Shown: positions 36,540-47,470, counted from the stretch's first letter. The stretch is 64,000 nucleotides of DNA from Peromyscus leucopus (GCF_004664715.2 NC_051071.1:30754161-30818160), one strand, 5' to 3'. Numbers and translations are program-made. The notes: generated by a model not told the origin, from the letters alone.

Positions 36540-37440
36540 CAAAAGGCTTTGGATTCAGGCCTGGAGGAACTAGAATCAGACCAGGGGATGTTATGAGGAC
36601 TCTTGTGCCTCCTGTCAGCCATGGAGTTCATCCTGGTCATTTCTATGGGACAGTCTCTCATTGCAGCATTTCTGGTGTTCAGGATGGATTATCCCTGGTG
36701 CTACAGGGCTTTTCTACAAATGGTTTAGCGGCCATCCCTGGCCTTTCCTACCCATGAGATGCCAATAGAACTTCCACAGTCTTGATAAACAAACATATCT
36801 GTCAACATTTCTAAATGTGCCTTGGAAGGCAAAGTCTCCTCCAACCAGGAGTAAATGTTGGCGCAGACTTATGAGAGCCAACGACTTGCTGCTTTGCACA
36901 GGCCAAGCTGAAGGCAGCAGAAATTCTTCCTATGATACACGAAATTGTCTCCAGCAAAACCTTGTCTTTGTTCGCAGCAGCTGGGGTCTTGATTTCCCCA
37001 AGGTGACGTACACAGCTGCATCTGTAGGAGTCAGTTGGTTATCTGTCTACTCTGACAGGGCCCCTGGTGTGTTTGCGGGAGGTGCGTCTTTGACTCATCA
37101 AAGCACAGTGCATGCACAATTACATCTCTGCATTGTGCTTGCCAAAGCACGACAATCAGAACACTTTGATCCAAGGCTTGTTTTGTTCTGGTTGGTATCA
37201 GAAGTTCCTAACCTTAGATTGAGTGGTGAAATTGATTGTATATTCCATTTGCCACAAGCCTTCCGGCTTGTACATCTATTCTTTTCATTTTCTTGGCCCA
37301 CGTTCACAGGCAGCAGTCATATAATATCCTTCAAAGTGTTTTCCATTGTGACTAGGCTTTCCAGAGTAAATTTGGGAGGGGCAACTGCACTCTCAGCACC
37401 TCTACCTTGGAATGTTCAAATGGATAGGTCTTGAGCTAGA
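36540..37440. promoter_or_regulatory. Candidate conserved non-coding element, or chance open frame
   Basis: 900 bp free of recognised repeats in a repeat-rich neighbourhood. It includes dense short motifs such as CTTTGATCCAAGGC (TCF-like), TGACGTAC (CRE-like at about 37003), CTTGCCAAAGCACGAC and AGCCTTCCGGCTTG. A 205-codon open frame (36817-37434) runs through the block. Its translation has no known domain, no Kozak support was weighed, and the opposite strand is also partly open (37098-37307). Coding is therefore not claimed. Confidence 0.3.
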
Positions 37441-37759
37441 GCTGTTGAGTCTGGAGTTGAACTGCAGAAGAAGCCAAACTATCTGAGGGATCAAATGGAA
37501 AGGAATAATATAGAAGGCCAGCATGTAAAACCACTCAGTCAGGAGAAAGGTTTCCCTGAACAGAAGCACTAAAAGCAGATTCTAAAATTGGGATATGCAG
37601 CCACTGTGATACGGGTAGGGGGGATGGAGCAAGGAGAAGGCTTAGGACAGCAGCTACTGTGAAGCACGGTGGAACAAAAACTTGTGAGTATAAGCTACTA
37701 GCTGGGCATGGTACTCTGCATTCTCAGGAAGAATGTGTGGTGCAGGTTCTTCCATCTGG

Positions 37760-37880
37760 AAAGGAGGCAGAGAGGAGTTCAACTACTTGCTCAGCATCAC
37801 ACAACTGAGTGTAGAAGGGCCAGAAACAAAAGGGTGAGAATTCTGGCTGTCTGATGCCAGAGCTGGGCTGTGAGTCATTG
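37760..37880 (-). mobile_element. MIR SINE, antisense
   Basis: GAGTTCAACTACTTGCTCAG, then CATCACACAACTGAGTGTAG and GAATTCTGGCTGTCTGATGC match antisense MIR order. Confidence 0.65.
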
Positions 37881-38179
37881 AAGTCTGTGCCACTCTGAGA
37901 AATACACTGGTGAGTATTGAGTTGATTGTTATAATGTAAAGGATCAGGGAAAGATGGGTGAGGAAATTGTTTTAATATCCTCCCAGAGGTTAATTCATAG
38001 GAGAGAAAGAGGCTCATGATCAAAGCAACCTAAACTTAGCCAACAGTTGTTGGCTTTCAAAATTCCAAAGGATGACACAGCTTAAAAGCCCAAACCTTTG
38101 TATTCTGTTGATTGTTTAGCAAAGGATGCTTGAGTTTGATGAGCAGCAAAGTACCAAATATTGTATGATCTGAAGAGTT

Positions 38180-38640
38180 TCAGTATTCAGACTATTCCTG
38201 ATTATGATAGGTACATCTCCCTATGAGCAAACCTTTTCAATGTTTTGAAATGAAATGTCCTACTTTGTCTCCCATACCAATGTTTGCCTTAAGGTCTATC
38301 ATGTCTAACTTAAAATAGCACCCCAACTCTTGGTTACTGCTCGCATGGTATGTATATCTTACTGCTTACATGATATGTATGTCTTTTCCTCCAGGTTTTT
38401 CCCCATTAAAAATATTTTTACTTTATATGTCTAAGTGTTTTACCTACATGTATGTAAGTCCACCACAAGCATGCTCAGTGCCTGTGGATTTCAGAAGAGG
38501 ATATCCCATCCTTACAGATGATTATGATCTGCCAAGTGGGTGCTGGGACTGGAAGCTAGGTACTCCACTTTCTCAGTATGTGCTGAGCGATCTCTTTTGC
38601 CCCTTTCCTCCAGTTTTTAATTATATGACTTATTTGTGTA
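38180..38640 (-). mobile_element. Old L1 fragment, antisense, split by a B3
   Basis: AAATGTCCTACTTTGTCTCC, then GCCTTAAGGTCTATCATGTC, AAAATAGCACCCCAACTCTT and CGCATGGTATGTATATCTTA is the antisense ORF2 stretch whose counterpart also appears at 41610-41700. It resumes after the SINE with TATATGACTTATTTGTGTA. Confidence 0.65.
38398..38605 (+). mobile_element. B3 SINE
   Basis: TTTTACCTACATGTATGTAA, GTGCCTGTGGATTTCAGAAG, CAAGTGGGTGCTGGGACTGG and GCTGAGCGATCTCTTTTGCC in B3 order. Confidence 0.85.
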
Positions 38641-39801
38641 TTTTTTTTTATCTATTGAGCTTACCCCCATTGTCCTTTTCTCCTTTGTTTGTGTATGTGC
38701 TGAATTACACTTAATTTTGGAGTGTGAAGTTAATTCATATTCATAATATATTTCACTAATTCATGTTGAGTTACCCCTATGATTGACAGACTACATGTCC
38801 ACATTATATGGACAATTGTTGAATTTTAATAGTTTTCCATTGTCAGGATAATGGCACTAATGACTTCAGAAATGGAGTGGGAAGTACCCCTACTCCTACT
38901 TTGTGTGAGATTGGTGTTACTTCTTTTCTGAAAGGTTGAGTAAATTCACCAGTGAAATTCCCTGAATCTGGACTCCTCCCCATGACAAGAATGCTTTCAA
39001 TGGGGAGTGTCCTGCTTTATGAGATGCTCAAATGTTTTGATCTGTCTTTTGACTCATGTAAGGCTTAGTAGTACTTTTATATAAGATGTGGTCATTTGAC
39101 AGATTGATACATTTCACTCAAGGTGTCAACTTTGTCGTCGTGCATTATTACATTGTTTATAATCCATATGTTGTTCTGTGGTTATCTTTGTAATGTCCTG
39201 GGAACATTCTGTGATGTCTCACTTGATTCTTGTTATTTCTGACTTTCTTTTTGATCAATCACACTACAGGTTGATCATTTGTATTGATCTTTTAAAACGT
39301 TATGGTTGAAAAGGCTCCACGGTTTTATTGATTTTTCTTTCTTGTTTGCTTTTCATTTTATTGATTTAATGCTTTTTATTACTTCTTTGTACTTTGGGGT
39401 TCAGTTTTTATTGTTCTGTGTTCTCAGTGTGGATGTGAAGATAACAGATATTGGATATTTAAAGAATTGGTGATGCAAATGTTCAGTGCTGTAAAATTTC
39501 TTCTGAGCACTGTTTTATTTGTACATCATAAACTTTGATAGGGGATATTTTCTAATCTCCCTTGTCAATTTCTCTTTGAAACACAGTCTATTTTTGAAAT
39601 ATGTTGTTTTCTCAGATATTTGGGACTTTCCTAGTATCTTTTCATTTTATAATAGTTGGAGAGATGGATTGTATACTTTCTACCCTTTGAAATACTTTGA
39701 GATTTTCTTTATGGTCCAGACATGGTATATATTTAGTAGAGTTTCCAAGTGCACTTGGAGTCTCTCTGAATTATGCTCTTGTTTGGTTCTTGAGTGAGAA
39801 A

Positions 39802-40486
39802 TGTCCCCCATAGTCTTCCGTATTTGATGCCCAGTTGGTGGTACTGTTTGAGGAGATTTGGGTAGTGCAGCCTTGATTGAGGAAGTGTATCTGTTGGGGT
39901 AGGCTTTGAGATTAAAAACCTCACACTACTTCTAACTTGCTCTCTACTTCATGCTTGAATTTGAAGATGTGAGCGTTCAGCATCCTGTTCCTGCTGCCAT
40001 GCCTGCAATTTGCTACTATGCCTCCTGTGGGGATTCAAATGACAGTGGCCCCCATCGGCTCATATATTTGAATACTTGGTCTCTAGTTGGTGGAAATGTT
40101 TTGGAAGGATTAGGAAATGTGGCCTTGTTAGAGGAGTTGTGTCACTGGAGGGTGGACTTTGAGGTTTTAAAAGCTTTTGGCATTTCTAGTTAGCTCTCTT
40201 TGTCTCTGACTTGTGGGTCAAGATGCCTGCTCTCAGCCACTGTTCCCCATGATAGGTGATGGTCATGGACTCGAACCCTCTGAAACTGTAAGACCCAAAT
40301 AAACCTTTTCTTCTAAAAGTTGCCTTAGTCATGATGTCTTGACAGCAATATGAAAGTAACAAAGGCAACTCCCCACCAGGATGGATGATCATCCCTTTAG
40401 GACCACAAGCCAGAATAAATTCTTCCTTATACAAGTTGCCTTGGTTATAGTGTCTTATCACAGGAGCAGAAAAAAAATAACTCACA
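39802..40486 (+). mobile_element. MaLR LTR, outer copy split by a second LTR
   Basis: The left half starts TGTCCCCCATAGTCTTCC and has TGCCCAGTTGGTGGTACTG, GTAGGCTTTGAGATTA and CTGCTGCCATGCCTGC. The right half resumes at CACCAGGATGG, with CAAGCCAGAATAAATTCTTC and TTGGTTATAGTGTCTTATCA. The two halves join into one normal LTR once 40026-40367 is removed. Confidence 0.85.
40026..40367 (+). mobile_element. MaLR LTR, inner copy (nested)
   Basis: A whole 342 bp LTR: TGTGGGGATTCAAATGACAG start, TTGAATACTTGGTCTCTAGT, GTGGACTTTGAGGTTTTAAA, CCCAAATAAACCTTTTCTTC and GCCTTAGTCATGATGTCTTG near the end. Flanks CCTCC and ACTCC give a 5 bp duplication with one mismatch, as for ERVL elements. Confidence 0.85.
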
Positions 40487-40739
40487 TAATTGCTTTGATG
40501 AATCAATTAAACCAAATTGGAGGTAAGTGTTGTTAACTCTATAATCTTATTCTGTCTAATTTTTCAGCTACTAGGAGAGGAGTGTACACATTTCTAATCA
40601 TAATTGAAAATCTGTTAATTTCTTCTTTCATATTTATCAGTTTTTACTTCATGTGTTTTGTAACCTTTTATTGCTTTCTTATATATTTTGAATTATTAGC
40701 ATTTGATAAATTAGACTGCTTGTTAAGATAAAAATGTCT

Positions 40740-40855
40740 CTAGTACTTCAAGATCATCCTTGGCTACATAGTAAATACTAGTCTAGTCTGGGTTTTATAA
40801 CATCCTGTATCAAAAGTAAAACAGACAAACAAACAAAAAACAAAAAACAACTTCT
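40740..40855 (+). mobile_element. B1 3'-half fragment
   Basis: ACTTCAAGATCATCCTTGGC, then TACATAGTAAATACTAGTCT, CATCCTGTATCAAAAG and an AAAC-rich tail. Confidence 0.65.
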
Positions 40856-40871
40856 TTGTTACTAAAGCTAG

Positions 40872-41595
40872 TGTATTAGTTACTTTTCTGTTGCTGTGAT
40901 AAAACACTGTGACCAAGGTGTCTTAGTTAGGGTTTCTGTTACTGTCAATAGATATCACGACCATGGCAACTTTTATAAAGGAAAACATTTAATTGAGGTG
41001 GTGGCTTACAGTTTCAGAGGTTCAGTTCATTATCATCATGGTGGGGAGCATGGTGGCATGCAGGCAGATGCATGGAGGAGTAGCTGAGAGTTCTACATCC
41101 TGCAGGCAACAGGAAATCAATTGAGACAGTGGGCAGCAGGTATCCTGAGCATAGGAAACCTCAAAGATCCCCGCCCCCACAGTGACACATTTCCTCTAAC
41201 AAGGGCCATACCAACTCTAACAAAGCCACATCTTCCAGTAGTGCCACTCCCTTTGGGGGTCATTTTCTTTCAAACCACCATACAAGACAACTCATATAAG
41301 GAAGAGTTACTTTGGGCTATGGTTTTAGAGGGTTAAGAGTTCATTATGGCAGGAGAGATGGTAGTAAGTGGCAGGCATCATAGTAGCAACAGCTTACATT
41401 TTGAACCATGGACAGAAAGCAGAGAGAGCAAGTAGGAATGACCTGTAGCTTTTGAAACCTCAAACTCTGCCCTCCAGTGATATATTTACTCCAGGAAGGC
41501 CACATTTTCTAAATCTACCCAAATATTACCACTAATAGGGGCCAGTTGTTCAAACCTCTGAGCTTGTGGGGGACATTCTCATTCAATTCTCCACA
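40872..41595 (-). mobile_element. ORR1-type MaLR LTR, outer copy split by a related LTR
   Basis: The left piece TGTATTAGTTACTTTTCTGT...GTGACCAAGG and the right piece CAAGACAACTCATATAAGGA...GGGGGACATTCTCATTCAAT form one antisense ORR1-like LTR with 40919-41282 removed. The expected junction 'gaccaagacaactcat' is restored exactly. Confidence 0.85.
40919..41282 (-). mobile_element. ORR1-type MaLR LTR, inner copy (nested)
   Basis: TGTCTTAGTTAGGGTTTCTG start, CATTTAATTGAGGTGGTGGC, TTATCATCATGGTGGGGAGC and GGGGGTCATTTTCTTTCAAA near the end. Flanks CAAGG and CAAGA are a 5 bp duplication with one mismatch. Confidence 0.85.
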
Positions 41596-41774
41596 ACTAT
41601 GAATTTGTTCTAAAAAGTCTACCTTGATATGAATAAAGCCACTCTGGTGTTCTTATTATTAATATTTGCATAGTTCATTATTCTCTGTTCTTCCTATTTT
41701 ACAGTGTAAGACTCAATAATTTATTTCTATTTACTGCTAGTTTTTATTTATCTGTTTTTATTTATGTGCATATA

Positions 41775-41777
<3 letters not shown>

Positions 41778-41819
<42 letters not shown>
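41778..41819. repeat. Microsatellite (GT)n
   Basis: About 21 uninterrupted GT units. Confidence 0.97.
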
Positions 41820-41822
<3 letters not shown>

Positions 41823-41829
41823 TCTGTAT

Positions 41830-41985
41830 GTGTACTATGTGTGTGTGCAGGTACCTGCAGAAGTTAGGAGGGGATGCTGGATCCCATAGAACTGGGGTTG
41901 CAGGCAGTTGTGAGGTTCCACATAGGTGCTTGGAATCCAGCTGGTTCTCCTTTAAGAGCAGTAAGTGCTCTTATTTTAATTTTAG
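41830..41985 (+). mobile_element. B3 SINE
   Basis: GTTAGGAGGGGATGCTGGAT, CATAGAACTGGGGTTGCAGG, CAGTTGTGAGGTTCCACATA and AAGAGCAGTAAGTGCTCTTA. Confidence 0.85.
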
Positions 41986-42687
41986 GAGATTTACTTTTAA
42001 TAAAAAAAACTTCCCCACTGAGAGATGAACACTGAGGGCTGCTGGTTCTTTTCATTTCCATCTGAGCATATACCCCTGCTGCAGCCAAGATTCATTCCCA
42101 GTGGCCCAAACATGACTCCAGGACACAGAGGACACACAGGGAGAGTCCCTTGAGTGTTGTTTCCAGTTTCAAGGGCTAAAGCAAGAGAAAGTACTTTTGC
42201 TTGACTGTCCTGGCTTTGGTAAGATGGGTGTTAAAGACACTGCCAAGCATCCACTTGGTCCTGAATATCAAGCACTGTTAACTGTAGGTCACTACACCTG
42301 ACACAGCATAATTACCTCCTTCAAGGCCTTCATATCTCCATGTTCTTGTCCTTATCAACCATAGCCTGAAGGGCAGCTCTACTTCCTGCTTCTTGAGCCC
42401 CAGACACTATCAGGTTCTTTGCAAAGACATGGATGGGATGAGGGTGCTCATATTGCCCGAGATGGCTTTTGTGGTAAACATTGGCTTGCTGCCATCATTG
42501 GATATAATGCTGGGCTCCAAAGAGACTGGAGTACCCATCTTCTCTAACTGGGTCATCAAAACCAGGGTGTGGCTTCTGAAGGCCTTCTAGACCACTTGGG
42601 TATGCCCACCATATGTTAGCCCCACATACCACTTCTGTCTGCTTTCTAGAAATTACTAATGGTTTGTTTTCCATGTTTCCATCTTCT
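41986..42687. other. Unassigned unique sequence, possible decayed processed pseudogene
   Basis: Around 42090-42600 the DNA is GC-richer and exon-like in texture. A 65-codon plus frame ends at 42590, but neither strand gave a translation I can identify. No poly(A) tail or duplication was found. Confidence 0.25.
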
Positions 42688-42868
42688 ATTTTGCCTGTAT
42701 GTATATTTTGTATGACATGTGCATGATGGTGACATTAGAGGCCAGAAGAGGATGTCAGACCCCTAGAACTGGAGTTACAGATGGTGATGAGCCTCCATAT
42801 GCATGCTGGGAATAGAACCCAATCTTCTAGAAGAGCAACTGGTGTTCTGAACCAAGACTCCAGGCCTT
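42688..42868 (+). mobile_element. B3 SINE
   Basis: TTTTGCCTGTATGTATATTT, AGGCCAGAAGAGGATGTCAG, CCTAGAACTGGAGTTACAGA, GCATGCTGGGAATAGAACCC and AGAAGAGCAACTGGTGTTCT. Confidence 0.9.
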
Positions 42869-43089
42869 ACAGTACATTTAATAAGCTATATGATGTCCCA
42901 TTTTTCTTGATTTTTTTATAAATACTTTTGAAGAATTAGAACATAAGGAAAAGATCTTTTTCTTTACAGAGAGAGATCTTCCAAACTGACCTACCACTGC
43001 TCTGAGTGGACTCAAGTTTGCATGTGATATCATTTTCTTTTTTTCCCCTAGAACTTTCTTTAACCTTTCCCATATAGAAATCATTCATG

Positions 43090-43860
43090 ACTCAGCTCTC
43101 AGTATTTCTCTTATGTGAGAACATTTTTGAAAGCTGTTTTCACTGGATCCACAATGTCATTTTTCTTTCAGCACATTACAGCTGTCCCATTGTCTTTTGT
43201 CTTGTGCTTTTGGTGATGCGAACATCGCAGCCATTCTTATCTTTGTTTTCCTGAATGCAGTGTGGCTTTTCTACCTAGAGCTCCTTTGAAAAGTTTTCTC
43301 TGTGTTACTAAGTACTAGTAATTTTATCATGCATACCATGCTAATGTTTTGTTTTTAGTTTGCTTTGCACTCGAATTTTTGATTGTGTATATGGTTTTAA
43401 CCACATGTGGACGTCAGTCTTTATTTCTTTAAACATTTCTTCCTGTTTCTCCTTTTCTGACTCAAGTTGCATTTATATTAAATTGAAATGTGTTATGTTG
43501 TCTCTGCTGTACTGATGCTATCCCTGTGTCATTTCCCACATTATCCTTTTTCTTTCTGCTGAAGTTTTTGTGACATCTATTGTTATGTTTTCAGAACAAA
43601 TTTATCTTTTCCCATGTGATTTCTAATCTGTTAGTGCTTCTATGCAATATATGTGCATATTTATATAGATTATATTTATTTTCTGCTCTAGGAAACTCTT
43701 TGGAGTCTTTTTATCATTTAAATTTTTTTGCTTATCATGTTCAGAGGGTTTTGTAAATTCATTGACCTTATTCAGAATAGCTCCTTTAAAATGCTTGTTT
43801 ACTAATTCCACCATTGCTGACATTTCTGGGACAAAAGACATTACATTGTTTATGCATAAA
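43090..43860 (-). mobile_element. Old L1 (L1M) 3' region, antisense
   Basis: GCTGTCCCATTGTCTTTTGT, then TTTGGTGATGCGAACATCGC, TATTTCTTTAAACATTTCTT, TTCTTTCTGCTGAAGTTTTT and TCCTTTAAAATGCTTGTTTA are in the order of the antisense L1M 3' UTR. No open frame. Confidence 0.55.
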
Positions 43861-44947
43861 AATATCAGAGTAATCTACAGAAAACCTCGGTGTCAGTTGC
43901 TAGTACAGTAGGCTGTAAGTAGCAGAATGACAACAACATAAAGAAACAGGGGATTTGTTGTTTTATAAAAGTGTTAGGAGGCAAGCAGTTGCTGGTTCTG
44001 ATTCAATAGTCATTTAACATGAAGATTCTGATAATTACCTTTGTTGTTTCCCTTATAATGGTAACCCCATTGTTTTAAGAAAACTGCAAGTCTCTAGACA
44101 ACACAGCTATATCCTTTGTAGGTTTCTTGTAAGTTCAGTCTAGTTGCTTTCTGGACTGGGGTCACATGAATTTTTTTTTTTTTTTTGAGGGCAAGTTGAA
44201 TAAAATTCCCCTAGTTGATTTAGACTATTGAGAAGTCTTCTTGGACTCAGAGATGAATTGGGGCTTTAAGAGTAGGACCCTTGCTCTGTAGGTAAAATAT
44301 CCTTTAAAGAATGACTGTAGATCTTCATCAAATGGGAAATTTCATGAGCTGTCTTTCAGGACAGTCCAAAACAACCCATGTAACCTCTGATAGTTCCAGA
44401 TTTCATACAAGATGCTTACAAGAAAGTTATTAGATTCCTGCATGCTGTAGTTTGAGTGGTTCTGAAAACACATCAGGACAATGTGGTTGCTGGAAGTGAC
44501 TGGTCACAAACAAGGGTAGTAAGAATCATAGAAAATGGAAAACTGTATGGAAACTGCTAATCAAGCTGGAGGATCTTTTTTTTGTCTCAAAAATATTTCC
44601 TTCGAGTTATGTGACCCAGCCTATAAAAGTCTGTTTCTTTATTAAAAGTTAGACATAATGATACATTTGTTGCGGGAGGCTATTGGTCACCTGTAGTGTT
44701 GCTTCTTGTCCTGCTTGAAAGCAGGAAGCATGTCCCAGTGCCAGTCTACCAGCAGGGGTTCTCTAGGATTTAGATGTCAAGGCTGCTTGAAGCCTTTGGA
44801 AAAAAATGAAGGATATTGGAAAGCTTCTGTTTGTGCTTGCTGCAGCTACCAAGATTCCCAATTTTAAATGCTGAAGCTGAGAGTAAAAAAGATGTCATAT
44901 CATTAAAAAATAGCAAATTATACTGACTTAAAAATAGGTAACATAGG
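43861..44947. other. Unassigned unique sequence
   Basis: T16 run at 44171-44186. No repeat or exon recognised. Confidence 0.4.
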
Positions 44948-45140
44948 ACCAAGAGATTATTCAGCAATTAAGAACTCTCTCTGCTCTCCCAGAGGGCCTG
45001 GGTTCTGCTCCAGGCACTTTCATCTGGTAGATCATAACTGCCTCTAAGTCCAGATCCAGCAGCTCTGATGCTTCTTCTGGCCTCTGCAGGCACCCATATC
45101 CATGTGGCTTGCATGCAAACAGACTCATACATGCATGTTT
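44948..45140 (+). mobile_element. B2 SINE
   Basis: CAATTAAGAACTCTCTCTGC, TCTCCCAGAGGGCCTGGGTT, CTTCTTCTGGCCTCTGCAGG and GGCACCCATATCCATGTGGC are B2 landmarks. Confidence 0.85.
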
Positions 45141-45171
45141 AAAAGAAGGTAACATTTTAAACTTTAATAGT

Positions 45172-45175
<4 letters not shown>

Positions 45176-45219
<44 letters not shown>

Positions 45220-45500
45220 ATGTTTGTGTGTTTTACTGTGATGTGTATGTACATATGTGTTTGATGTGTGCATATATGATGTGCATATGGGTGTGTATAT
45301 ATGATGTATATATGTGTTCCTGTATAAAGTGTGCATGTATGATGTATATGTATGGTGTATATGTGTTTGGTATGTGTATATGGGGCACGCATGTATATTC
45401 TATGTATATGTATTTATGTGTGATATGCATGTATGAATGCATCCATTGTGTGTTTGTGTATATATATGTGTGCATGCATGATGTGTGTGTATGTGTGTAG
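45176..45500. repeat. (TG)n microsatellite grading into TG/TA-rich repeat
   Basis: About twenty TG units (45176-45216) followed by about 280 bp of imperfect TGATGTGTATATG-type units. The long opposing open frames (107 and 143 codons of Tyr/His/Thr or Cys/Val) are compositional artefacts. Confidence 0.95.
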
Positions 45501-45504
45501 CATG

Positions 45505-45622
45505 TGTAGAGATCAGAGGACAACTTTTCTGACTTGGTTTTCTCCTACCTTTTCAAAGGTTCTAAGGATCAAAATTAGGTCACCAGGCCAGTGACACAAG
45601 TATATTTTACCCACTGACCTTA
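45505..45622 (+). mobile_element. B3-type SINE fragment
   Basis: AGAGATCAGAGGACAACTTT, then GACTTGGTTTTCTCCTACCT and GATCAAAATTAGGTCACCAG, matches the B3 3' half. Confidence 0.75.
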
Positions 45623-45829
45623 AACTAAAATATTCTTTTAAACATGTTTTCCAAAATAATCAGATCTTGAAAATTGGATATTATTTTACATTTGTCCCAG
45701 TCTCTTCTAGTTTCATGGAGGGCTACAAGGTTGTCTGCCGTATTTCTGATTCAGTCTGTTTCACTGTCATGTGTTATGTTGGCTCTGGCTATTCTGATAA
45801 GCTTGGTGTATTCTCATGAAAAAATGAAA

Positions 45830-45883
45830 CACACACACATACACACATGCAGAAAAGAGAGAGCGAGAGAGCGAGAGAGCGAA

Positions 45884-45933
<50 letters not shown>
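45830..45933. repeat. Microsatellite (AC)n, GAGC variants, (GA)n
   Basis: Short AC run (45832-45847), then GAGCGAGA units, then about 22 GA units (45887-45933). Confidence 0.95.
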
Positions 45934-45934
<1 letters not shown>

Positions 45935-46434
45935 CTTGCATAAAGAAAATAGCTCTGCTGTTGTCCGTGCCCATGAAATATCCCTGGTGGTTCCCAGATC
46001 AGATGTGGAGAATTGTTAGTTGAGAAGTGAGTTGTTATGGGAAGGGTGCATCCAATCCATGTTTCAGTTTGGAACCATAGAGGGAGTTTCACTCTCAGCC
46101 TTCTAGGGCTGCCGTTAGGATTCTGTAAGTTTAGTTTAGTGCAGATTTTAATATTCAATCAGAGCTGATTATTGTTTCTGCTCAGTGATTGGACAGTGAG
46201 ATACTACTTGCCCACTTTTTCTTTGGAGTAGAAGTCACTTTTGGAATATTTTGTTCAAGAGCAGAGGAAGCAAACCTTTGCATTTATTGATAGAGCCCTG
46301 TCCTTGTCTCAATATTTATATAAAAATAACCCATTTGGGAAGTCATGCTGAATGCCAAGCATCCACATCACATAATGAGTCATTTTCTCTCCCATTCCTT
46401 CGCTGCACTCAGAACAAAGAGTAGGGGTTAGACA
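45934..46434. other. Unassigned unique sequence
   Basis: No feature recognised. Confidence 0.4.
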
Positions 46435-46560
46435 TGTTTATCAGCCCCATTTCACACACCAGGCAAGTAAGACTCTGAGGCTAAAAAACTTGTGCAAAGT
46501 CAGAATTTCCAGGGCAAACCTTTATCTCCTGACTCCACAGTCTGTGCCTTTGAAGTCTCC
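46435..46560 (-). mobile_element. MIR SINE, antisense
   Basis: TTTATCAGCCCCATTTCACA, AAGTAAGACTCTGAGGCTAA and AACTTGTGCAAAGTCAGAAT, then TCCTGACTCCACAGTCTGTG, in antisense MIR order. Confidence 0.75.
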
Positions 46561-46564
46561 TCCT

Positions 46565-46700
46565 TGCCTCTCAGTTCTGATTTTTTCGCATTAATATGCA
46601 TGCTGCGCACCTGCTCTTTGGGAGGCGGGCTTGCCTGCCTCAGCTTTTGAAGTTGGTGCTGGAACTTGTTTTTATTAAGGATGGAAAATTCACTGAATAG
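46565..46700. promoter_or_regulatory. Candidate conserved regulatory block
   Basis: It sits between a MIR and unique DNA. It combines an octamer-like ATTAATATGCATGC, GCGCACCTGC (E-box), GGGAGGCGGGC (GC box) and TTTTTATTAAGG. CpGs are retained. The call rests on motif density only. Confidence 0.25.
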
Positions 46701-47234
46701 ACAGATAGACAGGATGGCCTTTCCATTGCTTTGGAGATGAAAACTGCTGGGTAAGTGTAATTATCTGTGTGCTGGTAATTTGATCAAAGAAGCAATAACT
46801 ATGTAGAAATGACCCTCAGAAAATGGGATCTGAGAAAGGGGCAGTGGTCATCAACTTTGTGCCGGAAGACCTCAGGCTTATTCAAATTTTGATGTAGGAA
46901 GTTTCTGTGGGATGAGAAGAAAAGGTCTGCTTCAGATGTTAATAAATTCTGTAGCTGACCCCAATGTAGTAGGAGGCAGGCCAGCATGTGTAGTAAATTC
47001 AATATCATGAGCAGAAAAGTGAAGATGAACCCCTAGTGACTTCTGGGAGATCCTTTCAGGCAAGAAAGAGAGGGATGAAGGTAAAAAGCTAATAGTGCAT
47101 ATTAAGGGCTCTTCAGAATTCTTGGTTAAGGGGTCGTGCACCATTAAGAGTCTCAGAAGAGGCAGGCTAATGATGCTACCATCTAATGTGGACTGGGCTT
47201 GTTTTATACCAAACATTTCACATGTTTATTTTAA
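46701..47234. other. Unassigned unique sequence
   Basis: A 94-codon minus frame (46932-47216) and a 69-codon one lack domains. Confidence 0.4.
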
Positions 47235-47310
47235 AAACTGTGCATTGAACCCAGAGCCAGGTACATACTAGACAAGTGCTTTACCACTGACCTATACCCT
47301 CAAAGGTTTT
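47235..47310 (-). mobile_element. ID-type SINE fragment, antisense
   Basis: TTGAACCCAGAGCCAGGTAC, then ATACTAGACAAGTGCTTTAC and CACTGACCTATACCCTC is the antisense tRNA-derived ID core. Confidence 0.7.
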
Positions 47311-47364
47311 TGAATGCCTTGTGTCATTTAGTGTTCACAATAATCCCATGGAGGCTTTTGTTGT

Positions 47365-47470
47365 TGTAGTTGATTATTTTTTGAAAATTTCTTATGTGTA
47401 GACAATGTATTTTGGTCATATCCACTATCCTTCTGCAACTTCTCATGGGCATCCCAATATGTCTCCCTTT
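47365..47470 (-). mobile_element. L1-type (Lx-like) 3' fragment, antisense
   Basis: GAAAATTTCTTATGTGTAGA, then CAATGTATTTTGGTCATATC, is the same start as 19450 and 63200. Only about 100 bp are recognisable. Confidence 0.55.

Larger units (their letters stand above)
38800..41770 (-). mobile_element. Old L1 ORF2 region, antisense, interrupted by several LTRs
   Basis: Fragments 38800-39801, 40487-40740 and 41596-41770 are collinear with antisense L1 ORF2. Landmarks are AAATTCACCAGTGAAATTCC (RT start), GATCTTTTAAAACGTTATGG, CATCATAAACTTTGATAGGG, CTCAGATATTTGGGACTTTC, TTTTACTTCATGTGTTTTG and AGTCTACCTTGATATGAATA. No frame is intact. The intervening sequence is LTR and SINE insertions, so this L1 is the oldest layer here. 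Confidence 0.75.

Noticed and set aside
36817..37434. 205-codon open frame as a protein-coding gene
   Set aside because: No domain, no splice or promoter evidence, and the opposite strand is also partly open. Kept only as part of a candidate non-coding block.
42090..42600. Processed pseudogene of a metabolic or structural protein
   Set aside because: Exon-like composition, but no translation on either strand could be identified and no A-tail or duplication was seen.
44961..45523. Long Tyr/His/Thr and Cys/Val frames on both strands
   Set aside because: Produced by TG/TA microsatellite sequence; no coding meaning.
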